A stretch of DNA of 18,899 nucleotides from CAVYPR01 sp052145775 (GCA_052145775.1 JBKQNY010000050.1:1-18899); one strand, 5' to 3'. Positions 6,618 through 17,555 are shown, counted from the first letter of the stretch. The notes: generated by a model not told the origin, from the sequence alone. Translations and numbers: made by a program.

Positions 6618-8282
6618 TCAGCCGCCGGCGGAGACGGCCAGCTCCGCCGTCACGCCGGGCAGCGCGAGCTCGGCGACGCGCCGCGGCGGGTCCAGGCCCA
6701 CCAGCACGAACGTGCGTCGCTGGCCGCGCGCCAGCACCTCTCTGGCCTTGCGCGGCGGCGGGTCCCCCAGCCCGGCCAGGGGGATGTAGCAGTGCAGGCT
6801 CTCGCCGTCGGGGACCCAGACCTCGACCATGGCGCCGTGGGACGTGAAGGAGGCCACCTCGCCCTCGACCTCGCTCCCCAGCGGGTAGGCGGCGACGAAG
6901 CTGATGAACGGCAGCGGCTCGTTGACGGCCGGGAGCGGCGGCGACGTGCGGCGCCGCTTGGCCCCCTTGCCTCCGCCCTTCCCGTCCTTGCCGGCCTTCC
7001 CGTCGGCCGTGGCCTTCGGCGACGGCGGGGACAGGGCCTCCGCGGTGGCCTCGTTGATGGCCTCGAGCACCTCGGGGTCGAGGGCCGTGACGGGAGCGTC
7101 GCCGGCCACCGACCGCTTCCTCGCCCGCTTGCCGGTGCGTGCCCCCGCGGACGGCTTGGCGGTCGCCGGTTCGAGGCGCCCGACCGCGGTTATCTCGGCC
7201 ACCTTGCTCGGCGCAGGGCCCGCCGTGGCCACCCCCCTGCTGGCCACGGTGCGCTCGGTGGCCGGCGGTTGCGCCGCGGTGGCCGGCGCCGACTTGGCCG
7301 CCTTCGTAGCCTTCACCGCCTTCGCCGCCTTGGTGGCCTTCGCCGCCTTGGTGGCCTTGGCCGACTTGGTGGCCTTGGCCGCCGCCTCCGCCGGGGGTGC
7401 CGCGGCCTTGGCCTTCCTCCCCGCGGCCCCGGCCGCCTTGGCGGCCTTCGTGGGATTGGCGGCCTTGTCGGCCTTCGGCGCTTCCGCCTTGGTCTTCTTG
7501 GTGGCCTTGGCCGCCTTGTCGGCCTTGGTCTTCTTGGCCGGCTTGGCGGCCGCTGCCGCGAGCTCGGCCGGACTCGGCTTGGCGTGCTTCTTGTCGGAGC
7601 CCTTCTTGGCCGGAGGCTTGGGCGCCGGGACCGGGGCCGGCTCGGCCATCTTGGGGGCGGCGGCCTTCTTCGCCTTGGCCGAGGGCTTGGGAGCGGGGGC
7701 GTCGCGCACGTCGCCGATCTTGGGCGCGGCCCCGTCGGACGACCGGCGGGCGGAGACCTTGCGGGCCGCCTTGGCCAGCTCGGCCGCCTTGACCGGCGCC
7801 GGCAGCTCGGCGGCGCGGTCCTCCTTCTTGGCCTTGCCGGTCACCTGCCGGCTGCGGGGACCGCGCACCGGGGTCCTGGGGGTGAAGATCCAGCCCACTC
7901 CCGGCACCGGCTTCCCCCCGACCAGTCGGTCCCGGTCGAAGAGCCAGGGGTGCTCGGCGTGGAACTCCTGGAAGGAGTCGTTGGAGAGCACCGTCGCCCC
8001 GGTGCGCTCGGCGATGCGCAGCACGAAGGCGTCACCCCGGCCGATGGCCCCGGCCGGCGGGGAGACGATCTCCCCGTGCAGCTCCGCCTGCTCGAACTGG
8101 CCCCGCTCGGCGGGGTCGATCCGGTGGCCGAAGGTGGCGTCGACCACCACCACGATTTCGGCGCTGGGGTCCTCCTGGGCGTAGGCCGTCACCGCGTCGT
8201 CGAGTTGCCGGAGGCTCGGCGAGGTCCGGCCCTCGGTGGCCAGGTTCGACCCGTCCACCACCACGTGGTGCTTCTCAGCCAT
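6618..8282 (-). CDS. NYN/PIN-like nuclease with H1-like Lys/Ala linker and S1-like C-terminal domain
   Basis: This 554-aa protein has three parts. Residues 1-140 look like a NYN/PIN ribonuclease of the Zc3h12a type: VVVDGSN (7-13, Asp10), VVVVDATF (44-51, Asp48), GRGDAFVL (81-88, Asp84) and LSNDSF (99-104, Asp102) supply the acidic residues expected for metal-dependent RNA cleavage. Residues about 145-450 are a low-complexity Lys/Ala/Pro/Thr tract with repeats such as KATKAA, resembling the tails of bacterial histone H1-like proteins, likely disordered and nucleic-acid binding. Residues about 455-540 resemble an S1/OB domain (GSEVEGEVASFTSHGAMVEV then a conserved-looking hydrophobic end). ATG 8282 is fixed because the first catalytic strand begins at residue 7. 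No good Shine-Dalgarno is visible. It lies 71 nt after kgd on the same strand. I infer an RNA-processing or decay enzyme; no substrate can be named. Confidence 0.72.
   Translation of the reverse strand: MAEKHHVVVDGSNLATEGRTSPSLRQLDDAVTAYAQEDPSAEIVVVVDATFGHRIDPAERGQFEQAELHGEIVSPPAGAIGRGDAFVLRIAERTGATVLSNDSFQEFHAEHPWLFDRDRLVGGKPVPGVGWIFTPRTPVRGPRSRQVTGKAKKEDRAAELPAPVKAAELAKAARKVSARRSSDGAAPKIGDVRDAPAPKPSAKAKKAAAPKMAEPAPVPAPKPPAKKGSDKKHAKPSPAELAAAAAKPAKKTKADKAAKATKKTKAEAPKADKAANPTKAAKAAGAAGRKAKAAAPPAEAAAKATKSAKATKAAKATKAAKAVKATKAAKSAPATAAQPPATERTVASRGVATAGPAPSKVAEITAVGRLEPATAKPSAGARTGKRARKRSVAGDAPVTALDPEVLEAINEATAEALSPPSPKATADGKAGKDGKGGGKGAKRRRTSPPLPAVNEPLPFISFVAAYPLGSEVEGEVASFTSHGAMVEVWVPDGESLHCYIPLAGLGDPPPRKAREVLARGQRRTFVLVGLDPPRRVAELALPGVTAELAVSAGG
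7303..7374 (-). repeat. 18-bp tandem repeat in the Lys/Ala linker
   Basis: Two identical 18-bp units lie head to tail at 7321-7338 and 7339-7356, flanked by a close copy at 7357-7374 and a diverged copy at 7303-7320. On the coding (minus) strand each unit encodes six residues of the KATKAA type. Copy number changes would keep the reading frame, so linker length could vary between strains. Confidence 0.75.
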
Positions 8283-8353
8283 ATCGCCAGCCAGTCAAGC
8301 AGCTGCCGGGAGGCGCGGCGCGCCGGGGGAACCTTCGGACAACCTCGGCGGTC

Positions 8354-12148
<3,795 letters not shown>

Positions 12149-12155
12149 CCGACCA

Positions 12156-12163
12156 ACCTTACC
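12156..12163 (-). promoter_or_regulatory. -10 element GGTAAGGT of kgd
   Basis: Minus-strand GGTAAGGT holds TAAGGT (12156-12161), separated by 7 nt from GTG 12148. No Shine-Dalgarno precedes the start, which fits leaderless translation. The box lies in the 101-bp divergent region shared with the alpha/beta hydrolase gene. Confidence 0.55.
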
Positions 12164-12233
12164 GGCGCCCGGGACGCGGGACCCCGACCCTTGCCGGCCC
12201 TCGCCCCGCCCGACCGGGATTCGCTCCCGCGCC

Positions 12234-12241
12234 GGTAGCGT
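12234..12241 (+). promoter_or_regulatory. -10 element GGTAGCGT of the alpha/beta hydrolase gene
   Basis: GGTAGCGT contains TAGCGT (12236-12241), 8 nt before ATG 12250, with no Shine-Dalgarno between. The same eight bases occur before the RpiB-like gene. The hydrolase and epimerase genes would be transcribed from here, back to back with kgd. Confidence 0.55.
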
Positions 12242-12249
12242 CGCGGCCG

Positions 12250-13077
12250 ATGGGCTATCCCACAGGCCTCGACGTGGCAGAGCACCCCCCGCCCGGCGGC
12301 TGGGAGGCGTCGCTCGGGCCGACCGTCGTCCTCGTCCACGGCTCGCTCGACCGCGGGGCGAGCTTCGCCCGCGCCGTCCGCCGGCTGGGCGACCTCGGCG
12401 TCGTCACCTACGACCGCCGCGGGTACGAGGGCTCGGCGGGCTACGGGACGGGGGTGGACCTCGCCGGCCACGTCGACGACCTGCTCGGGGTGGTGGCCGC
12501 CCTCCCCGACGACGCACCGGTCACCGCGGTGGGGCACAGCGTCGGGGGCGACGTGGTGGTGGCGGCCGCCCTCGCCGAGCCGGCGCGGTTCGCCTCCATC
12601 GGCGCCTACGAGCCGCCGATGCCCTGGCTCGGGCTCTCCCGCCGCCCGGGCCGCGGACCGTGGGTGCCCGGCGACCCCGGCGACGAGGCCGAGGCCTTCT
12701 TCCGCCGGATGGTGGGCGACGCCACCTGGGACCGCCTCCCCGCCGAGGTGCGGACCAAGCGGAGGGCCGAGGGGCCGGCCCTCGTGGCCGACCTGCTGGC
12801 CATGCGCGGCGAGACGCCGTTCGACGTCACCGCGCTGGCCGTGCCGGCGGTCTTCGGCCGCGGCGGGCCCGCCAGCTCGGCCCACCACCGCGACACGGTG
12901 GCTTGGCTGGCGTCCCACGTGCCCGGGGCCGTGCTCGTCGAGATCGAGGGTGCCGGCCACGGCGCCCACCTGTCGCACCCCGACGGCTTCGCCCGGCTGG
13001 TCCGGGTCGCCGTCGGCCTGGGCGCCGCAGGTGGACGGCGGCAGGACCCGGCGACGCCGGGGGCCCCGGTCCGGTGA
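12250..13077 (+). CDS. Alpha/beta-hydrolase-fold protein
   Basis: This 275-aa cytoplasmic protein has the alpha/beta hydrolase layout. The oxyanion loop follows strand 3 (VVLVHGSLD, 26-34), the nucleophile elbow is GHSVGG with Ser97 (95-100), and the likely catalytic His237 lies in GAGHGAH (234-240). The usual catalytic acid after strand 6 or 7 is not obvious: the expected site reads VFGRGGP with no Asp or Glu, so an acidic residue elsewhere must serve or activity is altered. The family includes esterases, lipases and dehalogenases, and the substrate cannot be told. There is no signal peptide. ATG 12250 is supported by a -10 box 8 nt upstream. The stop codon overlaps the start of the epimerase gene (GTGA, 13074-13077), so the two are probably co-translated. 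Confidence 0.82.
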   Translation: MGYPTGLDVAEHPPPGGWEASLGPTVVLVHGSLDRGASFARAVRRLGDLGVVTYDRRGYEGSAGYGTGVDLAGHVDDLLGVVAALPDDAPVTAVGHSVGGDVVVAAALAEPARFASIGAYEPPMPWLGLSRRPGRGPWVPGDPGDEAEAFFRRMVGDATWDRLPAEVRTKRRAEGPALVADLLAMRGETPFDVTALAVPAVFGRGGPASSAHHRDTVAWLASHVPGAVLVEIEGAGHGAHLSHPDGFARLVRVAVGLGAAGGRRQDPATPGAPVR

Positions 13078-13988
13078 GGGTGCTGCTGAGCGGGTCCCAC
13101 GGGCTGGTGGGTCGCGCCCTCGGCGCCATGCTGGCCTCGGGCGGCCACACCGTGGTCCCGCTGCTCCGCCACCCGGCGGCGGCCGGCGCCCCGGGCGTTG
13201 CGTGGGACCCCGCCGGCGGGACCGTCGACGAGGCGGCACTGGCGGCCCTGGGTCCCTACGACGCCGCCGTCCACCTGGCCGGTGCGGGCATTGGTGACCG
13301 TCGGTGGTCCGCCGCCTACCGGCGCGAGATCCGCGACAGCCGGGCCGGGCCCACCCGTCTGCTGGCGAACACCGTGGCGGGCCTGCGTCCCGTGCCCGCC
13401 GTCTTCGTCAGCGCCTCGGCCGTCGGCTACTACGGCGACCGCGGCGACGAGACGCTGACCGAGGAGAGCGGCGCGGGCACGGGGTTCCTCGCCGAGGTCT
13501 GCAGGGACTGGGAGGCGGCCACCGCCCCGGCGGAGGCCGCCACCCGCGTCGTGCGACTGCGCACCGGCATCGTGCTCGACCGCCGGGGCGGCGCCCTCGC
13601 CCGGCAGCTCCCCCTCTTCCGTCTGGGCCTCGGGGCACGGCTGGGCGGCGGGGACCAGTACGTGAGCTGGATCACCCTGGCCGACGAGGTGGCGGCGATC
13701 GTGCGGGCGGTGGAAGACGCCCGCCTGGTCGGGCCGGTGAACCTCTGCGCCCCCGCCCCGGTCACCAACGCCGAGTTCACCCGGGCCCTCGGGCGCGCCT
13801 TGCACCGTCCGGCGGCCCTCGCCGTCCCCCGGCGGGCGGTGGAGATCCTGCTCGGGACCGAGATGGCCGGCGAGCTCCTCTTCTCCAGCCAGCGGGCGGT
13901 CCCGTCCCGGCTCGAGGCCGTCGGCCACCCCTTCGCTCACCCCGAGCTCGACGGCGCGCTGAAGGCCGTGCTGGCGCCGCAGGACTGA
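13074..13988 (+). CDS. TIGR01777-family NAD(P)-binding epimerase (extended SDR)
   Basis: This 304-aa Rossmann-fold protein belongs to the TIGR01777 group of extended short-chain dehydrogenases (E. coli YfcH, human SDR39U1). It shows the dinucleotide motif GSHGLVG (7-13), VHLAGAGIG (66-74), SASAVGYYGD (113-122), RTGIVLD (163-169) and the C-terminal family signature FSSQRAVPSRL (270-280) followed by GHPFAHP (284-290). The reaction of the family is largely uncharacterised; NAD(P) binding is expected. GTG 13074 is chosen because the first strand (RVLLSG) must start within a few residues and because it gives a four-base overlap with the hydrolase stop. GTG 13080 is an in-frame alternative. The length is normal for the group (about 300 aa). 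Confidence 0.88.
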   Translation: MRVLLSGSHGLVGRALGAMLASGGHTVVPLLRHPAAAGAPGVAWDPAGGTVDEAALAALGPYDAAVHLAGAGIGDRRWSAAYRREIRDSRAGPTRLLANTVAGLRPVPAVFVSASAVGYYGDRGDETLTEESGAGTGFLAEVCRDWEAATAPAEAATRVVRLRTGIVLDRRGGALARQLPLFRLGLGARLGGGDQYVSWITLADEVAAIVRAVEDARLVGPVNLCAPAPVTNAEFTRALGRALHRPAALAVPRRAVEILLGTEMAGELLFSSQRAVPSRLEAVGHPFAHPELDGALKAVLAPQD

Positions 13989-14035
13989 GGCCGGAGGGGA
14001 GCACGGGACGCGCCGGGCCGCCGGCCCCCGGTTCC

Positions 14036-15199
14036 GTGCCCGACGGCGACCGCGGGGGAACCGATCCGCTGACGCGGGTCGGACCGCTGGTCCTCGCCGC
14101 CGGCCTGGGCACGCTGGCGGCGTCGGCGGCTTTCGACCCGACGGCCGCCGGCCACGCGGCCGCGCAGGTATGGACCCCGTTCGTGCTCGTGACCGGCCTC
14201 CTCCTCGTCGGCCTGGTGGCCCGGGGCGACGGCCTGTTCGACGCCGCCGGAGCCGAGCTGGCCCACCTGGCCCCGGGCGGCCGCACGCTCCTCGTCGGGG
14301 CTGCGGTGCTGTTGGCCGCGGTGACCGCCGTGCTGAACCTCGACACGGCGGTCGTGTTCCTCACCCCGGTCGTGGTGGTGGCAGCCCGGCGCCGCGGGGT
14401 CGACGAGCTGCCCTTCGTCTACTTGGCCGTGTTCATGGCCAACGGGGCGTCGCTGCTCCTGCCGGGCTCGAACCTCACCAACCTGATCGTCCTCGGCCGC
14501 CACCGCCTGGCCGGAGGCGACTTCGCCCACGCCATGCTGCCGGCCTGGATCGCCTCGGTGGTCGCCGTCACGGCGACGGTGGCGCTCCTGCACCGTCGAC
14601 TCCTCTCGGCCGCGACCGGGGGCGGGCCGCCCCCGAGGCCCCGGCCCCACTTCGGTGCCGGGCTGGCCGGGGTGGCCGCGGCCACCGTGGCCGTGCTGGT
14701 GGGGTCGGGCGGGGTGCTGGCCCTGGCGGTGCTGGCCTGCGGGGTGGCCCTCGCCGGCTGGCGGACGGCCCGCGGGTCGTTGCCCCTCACCGAGGTCCGG
14801 CGCACGCTGGGCGCGTCGGTGCTGGTGGGGCTGTTCGGGCTGGCCGTCGGGGCCGGGACGCTCGGGCGGGCCTGGTCGGGGCCACAGTGGCTGCTGGCCC
14901 ACCTGTCCTCCTGGCCGACGGCCGTGGTCGGGGCGATCGTCAGCGTGCTCGGCAACAACCTGCCGGCGGCCTCCCTGCTGGCGGCGCGGCCCGCGCCCGA
15001 CCCCCGCGCCCTGCTGGTGGGCCTCGACCTCGGGCCCAACCTGGCCGTCACCGGTGCCCTCTCCGCCGTGGTGTGGTTGCAGGCCGCACGGGCCGTCGGC
15101 GCCCGCCCCTCGGCGGCGCGCTACACCGTGCTCGGGCTGGTGGTGGTGCCGGTGTCGATGGCCGCCGCGCTGGCCGCCCTGCCGCTCGGCGGCCGCTGA
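14036..15199 (+). CDS. ArsB-like permease of the ion transporter (ArsB/SLC13) superfamily
   Basis: This integral membrane protein of 387 aa has about ten hydrophobic segments. Motifs recall the arsenite efflux permease ArsB: NLDTAVVFLTP (101-111), LLPGSNLTNL (141-150), GNNLPA (306-311) and GLDLGPNLAVTG (329-340). The paired Asn-rich loops in each half fit the inverted-repeat fold of the superfamily. A hydrophilic loop near 192-206 separates the halves. It is about 40 residues shorter than E. coli ArsB, and no arsR, arsC or arsA is adjacent, so the substrate may be arsenite, another oxyanion or a dicarboxylate. GTG 14036 is the only plausible start before the first membrane helix, but it lacks a good Shine-Dalgarno; GGAGGGG at 13992-13998 is too far away. 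The gap of 47 nt to the epimerase gene allows co-transcription. Confidence 0.78.
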   Translation: MPDGDRGGTDPLTRVGPLVLAAGLGTLAASAAFDPTAAGHAAAQVWTPFVLVTGLLLVGLVARGDGLFDAAGAELAHLAPGGRTLLVGAAVLLAAVTAVLNLDTAVVFLTPVVVVAARRRGVDELPFVYLAVFMANGASLLLPGSNLTNLIVLGRHRLAGGDFAHAMLPAWIASVVAVTATVALLHRRLLSAATGGGPPPRPRPHFGAGLAGVAAATVAVLVGSGGVLALAVLACGVALAGWRTARGSLPLTEVRRTLGASVLVGLFGLAVGAGTLGRAWSGPQWLLAHLSSWPTAVVGAIVSVLGNNLPAASLLAARPAPDPRALLVGLDLGPNLAVTGALSAVVWLQAARAVGARPSAARYTVLGLVVVPVSMAAALAALPLGGR

Positions 15200-15215
15200 T
15201 GGCCGGAACGGCCGC
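15189..15215. terminator. Putative bidirectional terminator hairpin
   Basis: GCGGCCG (15189-15195) and CGGCCGC (15209-15215) form a 7-bp stem with a 13-nt loop spanning the 16-nt gap between the converging ArsB-like and DMT-like genes, and including the stop of the former. It resembles in size the hairpin at the other convergent pair (5280-5307). No T-run is present. Confidence 0.35.
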
Positions 15216-16157
15216 TCAACAGCCGGGGACCTCGGGGACCGCCGTCCCGGCGTCGGGGCCGCGCCCGGAGCGGTAGCGGCCGGTCAGCACCTCCGCGCTC
15301 TCGGCCCCGCCGACCTTGGCCGGGTTGAGCAGCGGCGACGTGCAGAGCGCGATGGCCCCCACGAACAGGACGAGGAGGGACAAGGCCTCGAGCGGTCCCC
15401 ACGCCCCCGCCGTCCGCAGGTTCTCCCCGAACAGGCTCACCCCGATCAGGATGCTGGCCAATGGGTCGAGCAGCACCAGCGCCGACTGGGAGGCGGCGAT
15501 CGGACCGGCGTGGTAGGCGTTGGCCGTCAGGAACACGGCGAGGAGGCCGAAGGCGGCCAGACCGTAGGTCTGCCAGTGGCGGAACATCGAGACCCAGTCG
15601 GTGGCGGCGAAGTCGGTCACGACCTTGGTGAGGGCGGCGGTGAAGGCGAAGGCGACGGCGGCGGCCATCCCGAAGGCCGCGGCCCGCCACCAGCGCGGCC
15701 CGCGCTGGGCGGCCACCACGCCGACAACGATGACGGCCAGGCACGCTACGCCGACCCCCACCCAGTCCGAGGTGGGCGGGACCCCGCCACCACCCCGGGG
15801 GTTGGCGAAGACGAGGAAGCCGGCCAGGCCCCCGGCGGCCAGCACCGCCCCGCTCCACTCACGCCATCCCACGGTGAACTGGAACTTGGTGCCCAAGATG
15901 AGCACCAAGAAGAGGAGCTCGGTGGTGAGCAGCGGCTGGACCTCGGCCAGGCGGCCGTCGTGCAGCGCGGTCGCCTGCATGAGGAACGAGGCGATCATGA
16001 GACCGAAGCCGGCCAGCCAGACCTTCTGGCGCAGGATGTGGCCGACCAGCCTGAGGCGCATGCTGTGGTCGGCCGGTGCGTACTCGACCCCCATCCGCTG
16101 GAGCACGCTGGTCAACGCGTTCGAAAAGGAAGCGGCGATCGCAAGCAGGTAGACCAT
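15216..16157 (-). CDS. DMT/EamA-superfamily (NIPA-like) membrane protein
   Basis: This 313-aa polytopic membrane protein has about nine or ten hydrophobic segments from residue 2 to about 270 and a polar C-terminal tail of about 40 residues rich in Gly, Ser and Arg. Its opening (LLAIAASFSNALTSVLQRMGVEYAP) matches a common actinobacterial class of drug/metabolite transporter proteins related to NIPA magnesium transporters. The segment ASQSALVLLDPLASILIGV near the end is typical of the second EamA repeat. The substrate is unknown. ATG 16157 is chosen because the first helix begins directly after it. A TAGACT -10-like box lies 12 nt upstream and overlaps the box of the divergent acyl-CoA dehydrogenase gene. 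The Shine-Dalgarno is weak. Confidence 0.78.
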   Translation of the reverse strand: MVYLLAIAASFSNALTSVLQRMGVEYAPADHSMRLRLVGHILRQKVWLAGFGLMIASFLMQATALHDGRLAEVQPLLTTELLFLVLILGTKFQFTVGWREWSGAVLAAGGLAGFLVFANPRGGGGVPPTSDWVGVGVACLAVIVVGVVAAQRGPRWWRAAAFGMAAAVAFAFTAALTKVVTDFAATDWVSMFRHWQTYGLAAFGLLAVFLTANAYHAGPIAASQSALVLLDPLASILIGVSLFGENLRTAGAWGPLEALSLLVLFVGAIALCTSPLLNPAKVGGAESAEVLTGRYRSGRGPDAGTAVPEVPGC

Positions 16158-16168
16158 GAACCTGCGCC

Positions 16169-16175
16169 TAGTCTA
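16169..16175. promoter_or_regulatory. Overlapping opposed -10 elements (bidirectional promoter)
   Basis: The seven bases TAGTCTA read as TAGTCT on the plus strand (16169-16174) and TAGACT on the minus strand (16170-16175). Each fits TAnnnT. Downstream lie the acyl-CoA dehydrogenase gene on one side and the DMT-like gene on the other, so a single site may start RNA in both directions. Confidence 0.45.
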
Positions 16176-16217
16176 TGGACGGATCTGCCGGGCCGCCCGG
16201 TGCCCGGCGGGGCACGG

Positions 16218-16241
16218 GGGCGCCCCGAGGAAGGGGCGTCC
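16218..16241 (+). promoter_or_regulatory. Leader hairpin presenting the Shine-Dalgarno in its loop
   Basis: GGGCGCCCC (16218-16226) pairs with GGGGCGTCC (16233-16241), nine pairs including one G-U, around the six-base loop GAGGAA. The loop and the following GG provide the ribosome binding site for GTG 16244, two bases beyond the stem. Such a structure could limit translation initiation or make it respond to a factor. Confidence 0.45.
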
Positions 16242-16243
16242 AC

Positions 16244-17494
16244 GTGGGCGAGACGACGGTGCACACCCTCGGCGGCGGGGGTGCCACACCCATCTCCTTG
16301 GAGGCCCTCGAGTCCGAGGCGCTGACCTTTCTCGAGGCCAACGCCACCCGCCGGGCCGAGTCCCGGCTCGAGTGGGGAGAGGGGTCGGACCGGGTGTCGC
16401 TCATCCGTGAGTCCACCCCCGAGGAGGACCGCCGGGAGCTGATCGAGGCCAGAGCCTGGTCGCAGAAGGTCTTCGACGCCGGATTCGGCTGGATCAGCGG
16501 CCCCCCTGCCTACGGCGGCCGGGGGCTGTCGAAAGACCACGCCCAGCGGTGGCACGAGCTCGAGGCCCGGTACGAGACCCCGCCGCAGTTCGTCTTCGGG
16601 GTCGGCCTGGGCATGGTGGCCCCCACGATCCTGGCCCACGCCACCGAGGAGGTGAAGCAGCGCTACCTGGCGCCGATGCACCGCGGCGACCTGGTGGGCT
16701 GCCAGCTGTTCAGCGAGCCGGGAGCCGGCAGCGACCTGGCCGGCCTGGCCACGCGCGCCGTGCGCGACGGCGACGAGTGGGTGGTGAACGGCCAGAAGGT
16801 CTGGACCTCCTACGCCCACCTGGCCGACGTCGGCGAGATCATCTGCCGGACCGACCCCGATCTTCCCAAGCACAAGGGCCTCACCGCCTTCGTGGTCGAC
16901 ATGCACGCCCCGGGCATCGAGGTCCGCCCGCTCCGCCAGATGACGGGCGGCTCCTCGTTCAACGAGGTCTTCTTCACCGACGTCCGGGTGCCGGACACCC
17001 ACCGCCTGGGCGAGGTGAACGGGGGCTGGGGCGTGGCCCTCACCACCCTCATGAACGAGCGGGCGGCCATCGGCGTCGGGGCCGGGAGCGCGGGCGTGCG
17101 GGAGCGCCGGCTGTTCGAGCTCGTCCGGCACATGGGCCGGGCCGACGACCCTCTCGTGCGCCAGCAGGTCGCCCGCCTGGTGATCAGCGGCCGGGTGGCC
17201 GGCTACACGAACCTGCGCGCCATGGCCAAGGTGGCGGCCGGTCAGGCCCCCGGGCCCGAGCTGTCGCTGGCCAAGATGTCCCTCACCAACAACGCCCTGT
17301 TGCTGAGCGAGCTGCTCTCGTCGGTCCTCGGTCCCGAGCTGGTGGCCGACAGTGGCCGCTGGGGCACCTACGCCTGGGGCGAGTTCGTCCTCGGCGTCCC
17401 CGGGATGCGGGTGGCCGGGGGGACCGACGAGGTCCTGCGCAACATCGTCGGCGAGCGCGTCCTCGGTCTGCCCAAGGAGCCCGCGCCGCGCTGA
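16244..17494 (+). CDS. Acyl-CoA dehydrogenase
   Basis: This 416-aa flavoprotein introduces the alpha-beta double bond into acyl-CoA esters. It shows the N-terminal helical domain (about 20-150), QLFSEPGAGSDLA (154-166) contacting FAD and substrate, WTSYAH (187-192), the beta domain to about 255, and the C-terminal helical domain with GGTDEVLRNIVGERVLG (392-408). The usual MCAD-type catalytic Glu just before the GT of this motif is Gly391 here. Glu272 in NERAAIG sits where isovaleryl-CoA and long-chain enzymes carry their base, so activity is probably retained. The acyl chain cannot be predicted. GTG 16244 is preferred over in-frame ATG 16175: GAGGAAGG lies upstream at a suitable distance, while ATG 16175 touches the predicted -10 box and would add 23 Gly/Arg-rich residues. 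Confidence 0.87.
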   Translation: MGETTVHTLGGGGATPISLEALESEALTFLEANATRRAESRLEWGEGSDRVSLIRESTPEEDRRELIEARAWSQKVFDAGFGWISGPPAYGGRGLSKDHAQRWHELEARYETPPQFVFGVGLGMVAPTILAHATEEVKQRYLAPMHRGDLVGCQLFSEPGAGSDLAGLATRAVRDGDEWVVNGQKVWTSYAHLADVGEIICRTDPDLPKHKGLTAFVVDMHAPGIEVRPLRQMTGGSSFNEVFFTDVRVPDTHRLGEVNGGWGVALTTLMNERAAIGVGAGSAGVRERRLFELVRHMGRADDPLVRQQVARLVISGRVAGYTNLRAMAKVAAGQAPGPELSLAKMSLTNNALLLSELLSSVLGPELVADSGRWGTYAWGEFVLGVPGMRVAGGTDEVLRNIVGERVLGLPKEPAPR

Positions 17495-17522
17495 CCCCGA
17501 GCCGTGGGTGCCCCTCAGGGTG

Positions 17523-17545
17523 CCGGCGGTGTCCGATGACGCCGG
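17523..17545. terminator. Weak inverted repeat between converging genes
   Basis: CCGGCG (17523-17528) and CGCCGG (17540-17545) can form a 6-bp stem with an 11-nt loop in the 61-nt gap between the acyl-CoA dehydrogenase and RpiB-like genes. In DNA this GC-rich, such a stem may be chance. Confidence 0.22.
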
Positions 17546-17555
17546 GTGCGCGAAC

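Noticed and set aside
8289..8296. Minus-strand TTGACT just before the nuclease-S1 gene as a -35 box.
   Set aside because: The matching -10 would fall inside the coding region, after the start codon that the conserved first strand requires.
13304..14035. In-frame extension of the ArsB-like gene back into the epimerase gene.
   Set aside because: The extension is Arg/Pro-rich shadow sequence of the epimerase in another frame. The membrane domain begins only after 14036.
15189..15196. GCGGCCGC palindrome as a recombination or attachment site.
   Set aside because: It is an eight-base palindrome expected by chance in DNA this GC-rich, and no integrase or duplicated flank is present.
16175..16243. 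ATG 16175 as the start of the acyl-CoA dehydrogenase.
   Set aside because: It directly abuts the predicted -10 box, has no ribosome binding site, and adds 23 low-complexity residues. GTG 16244 has GAGGAAGG upstream.
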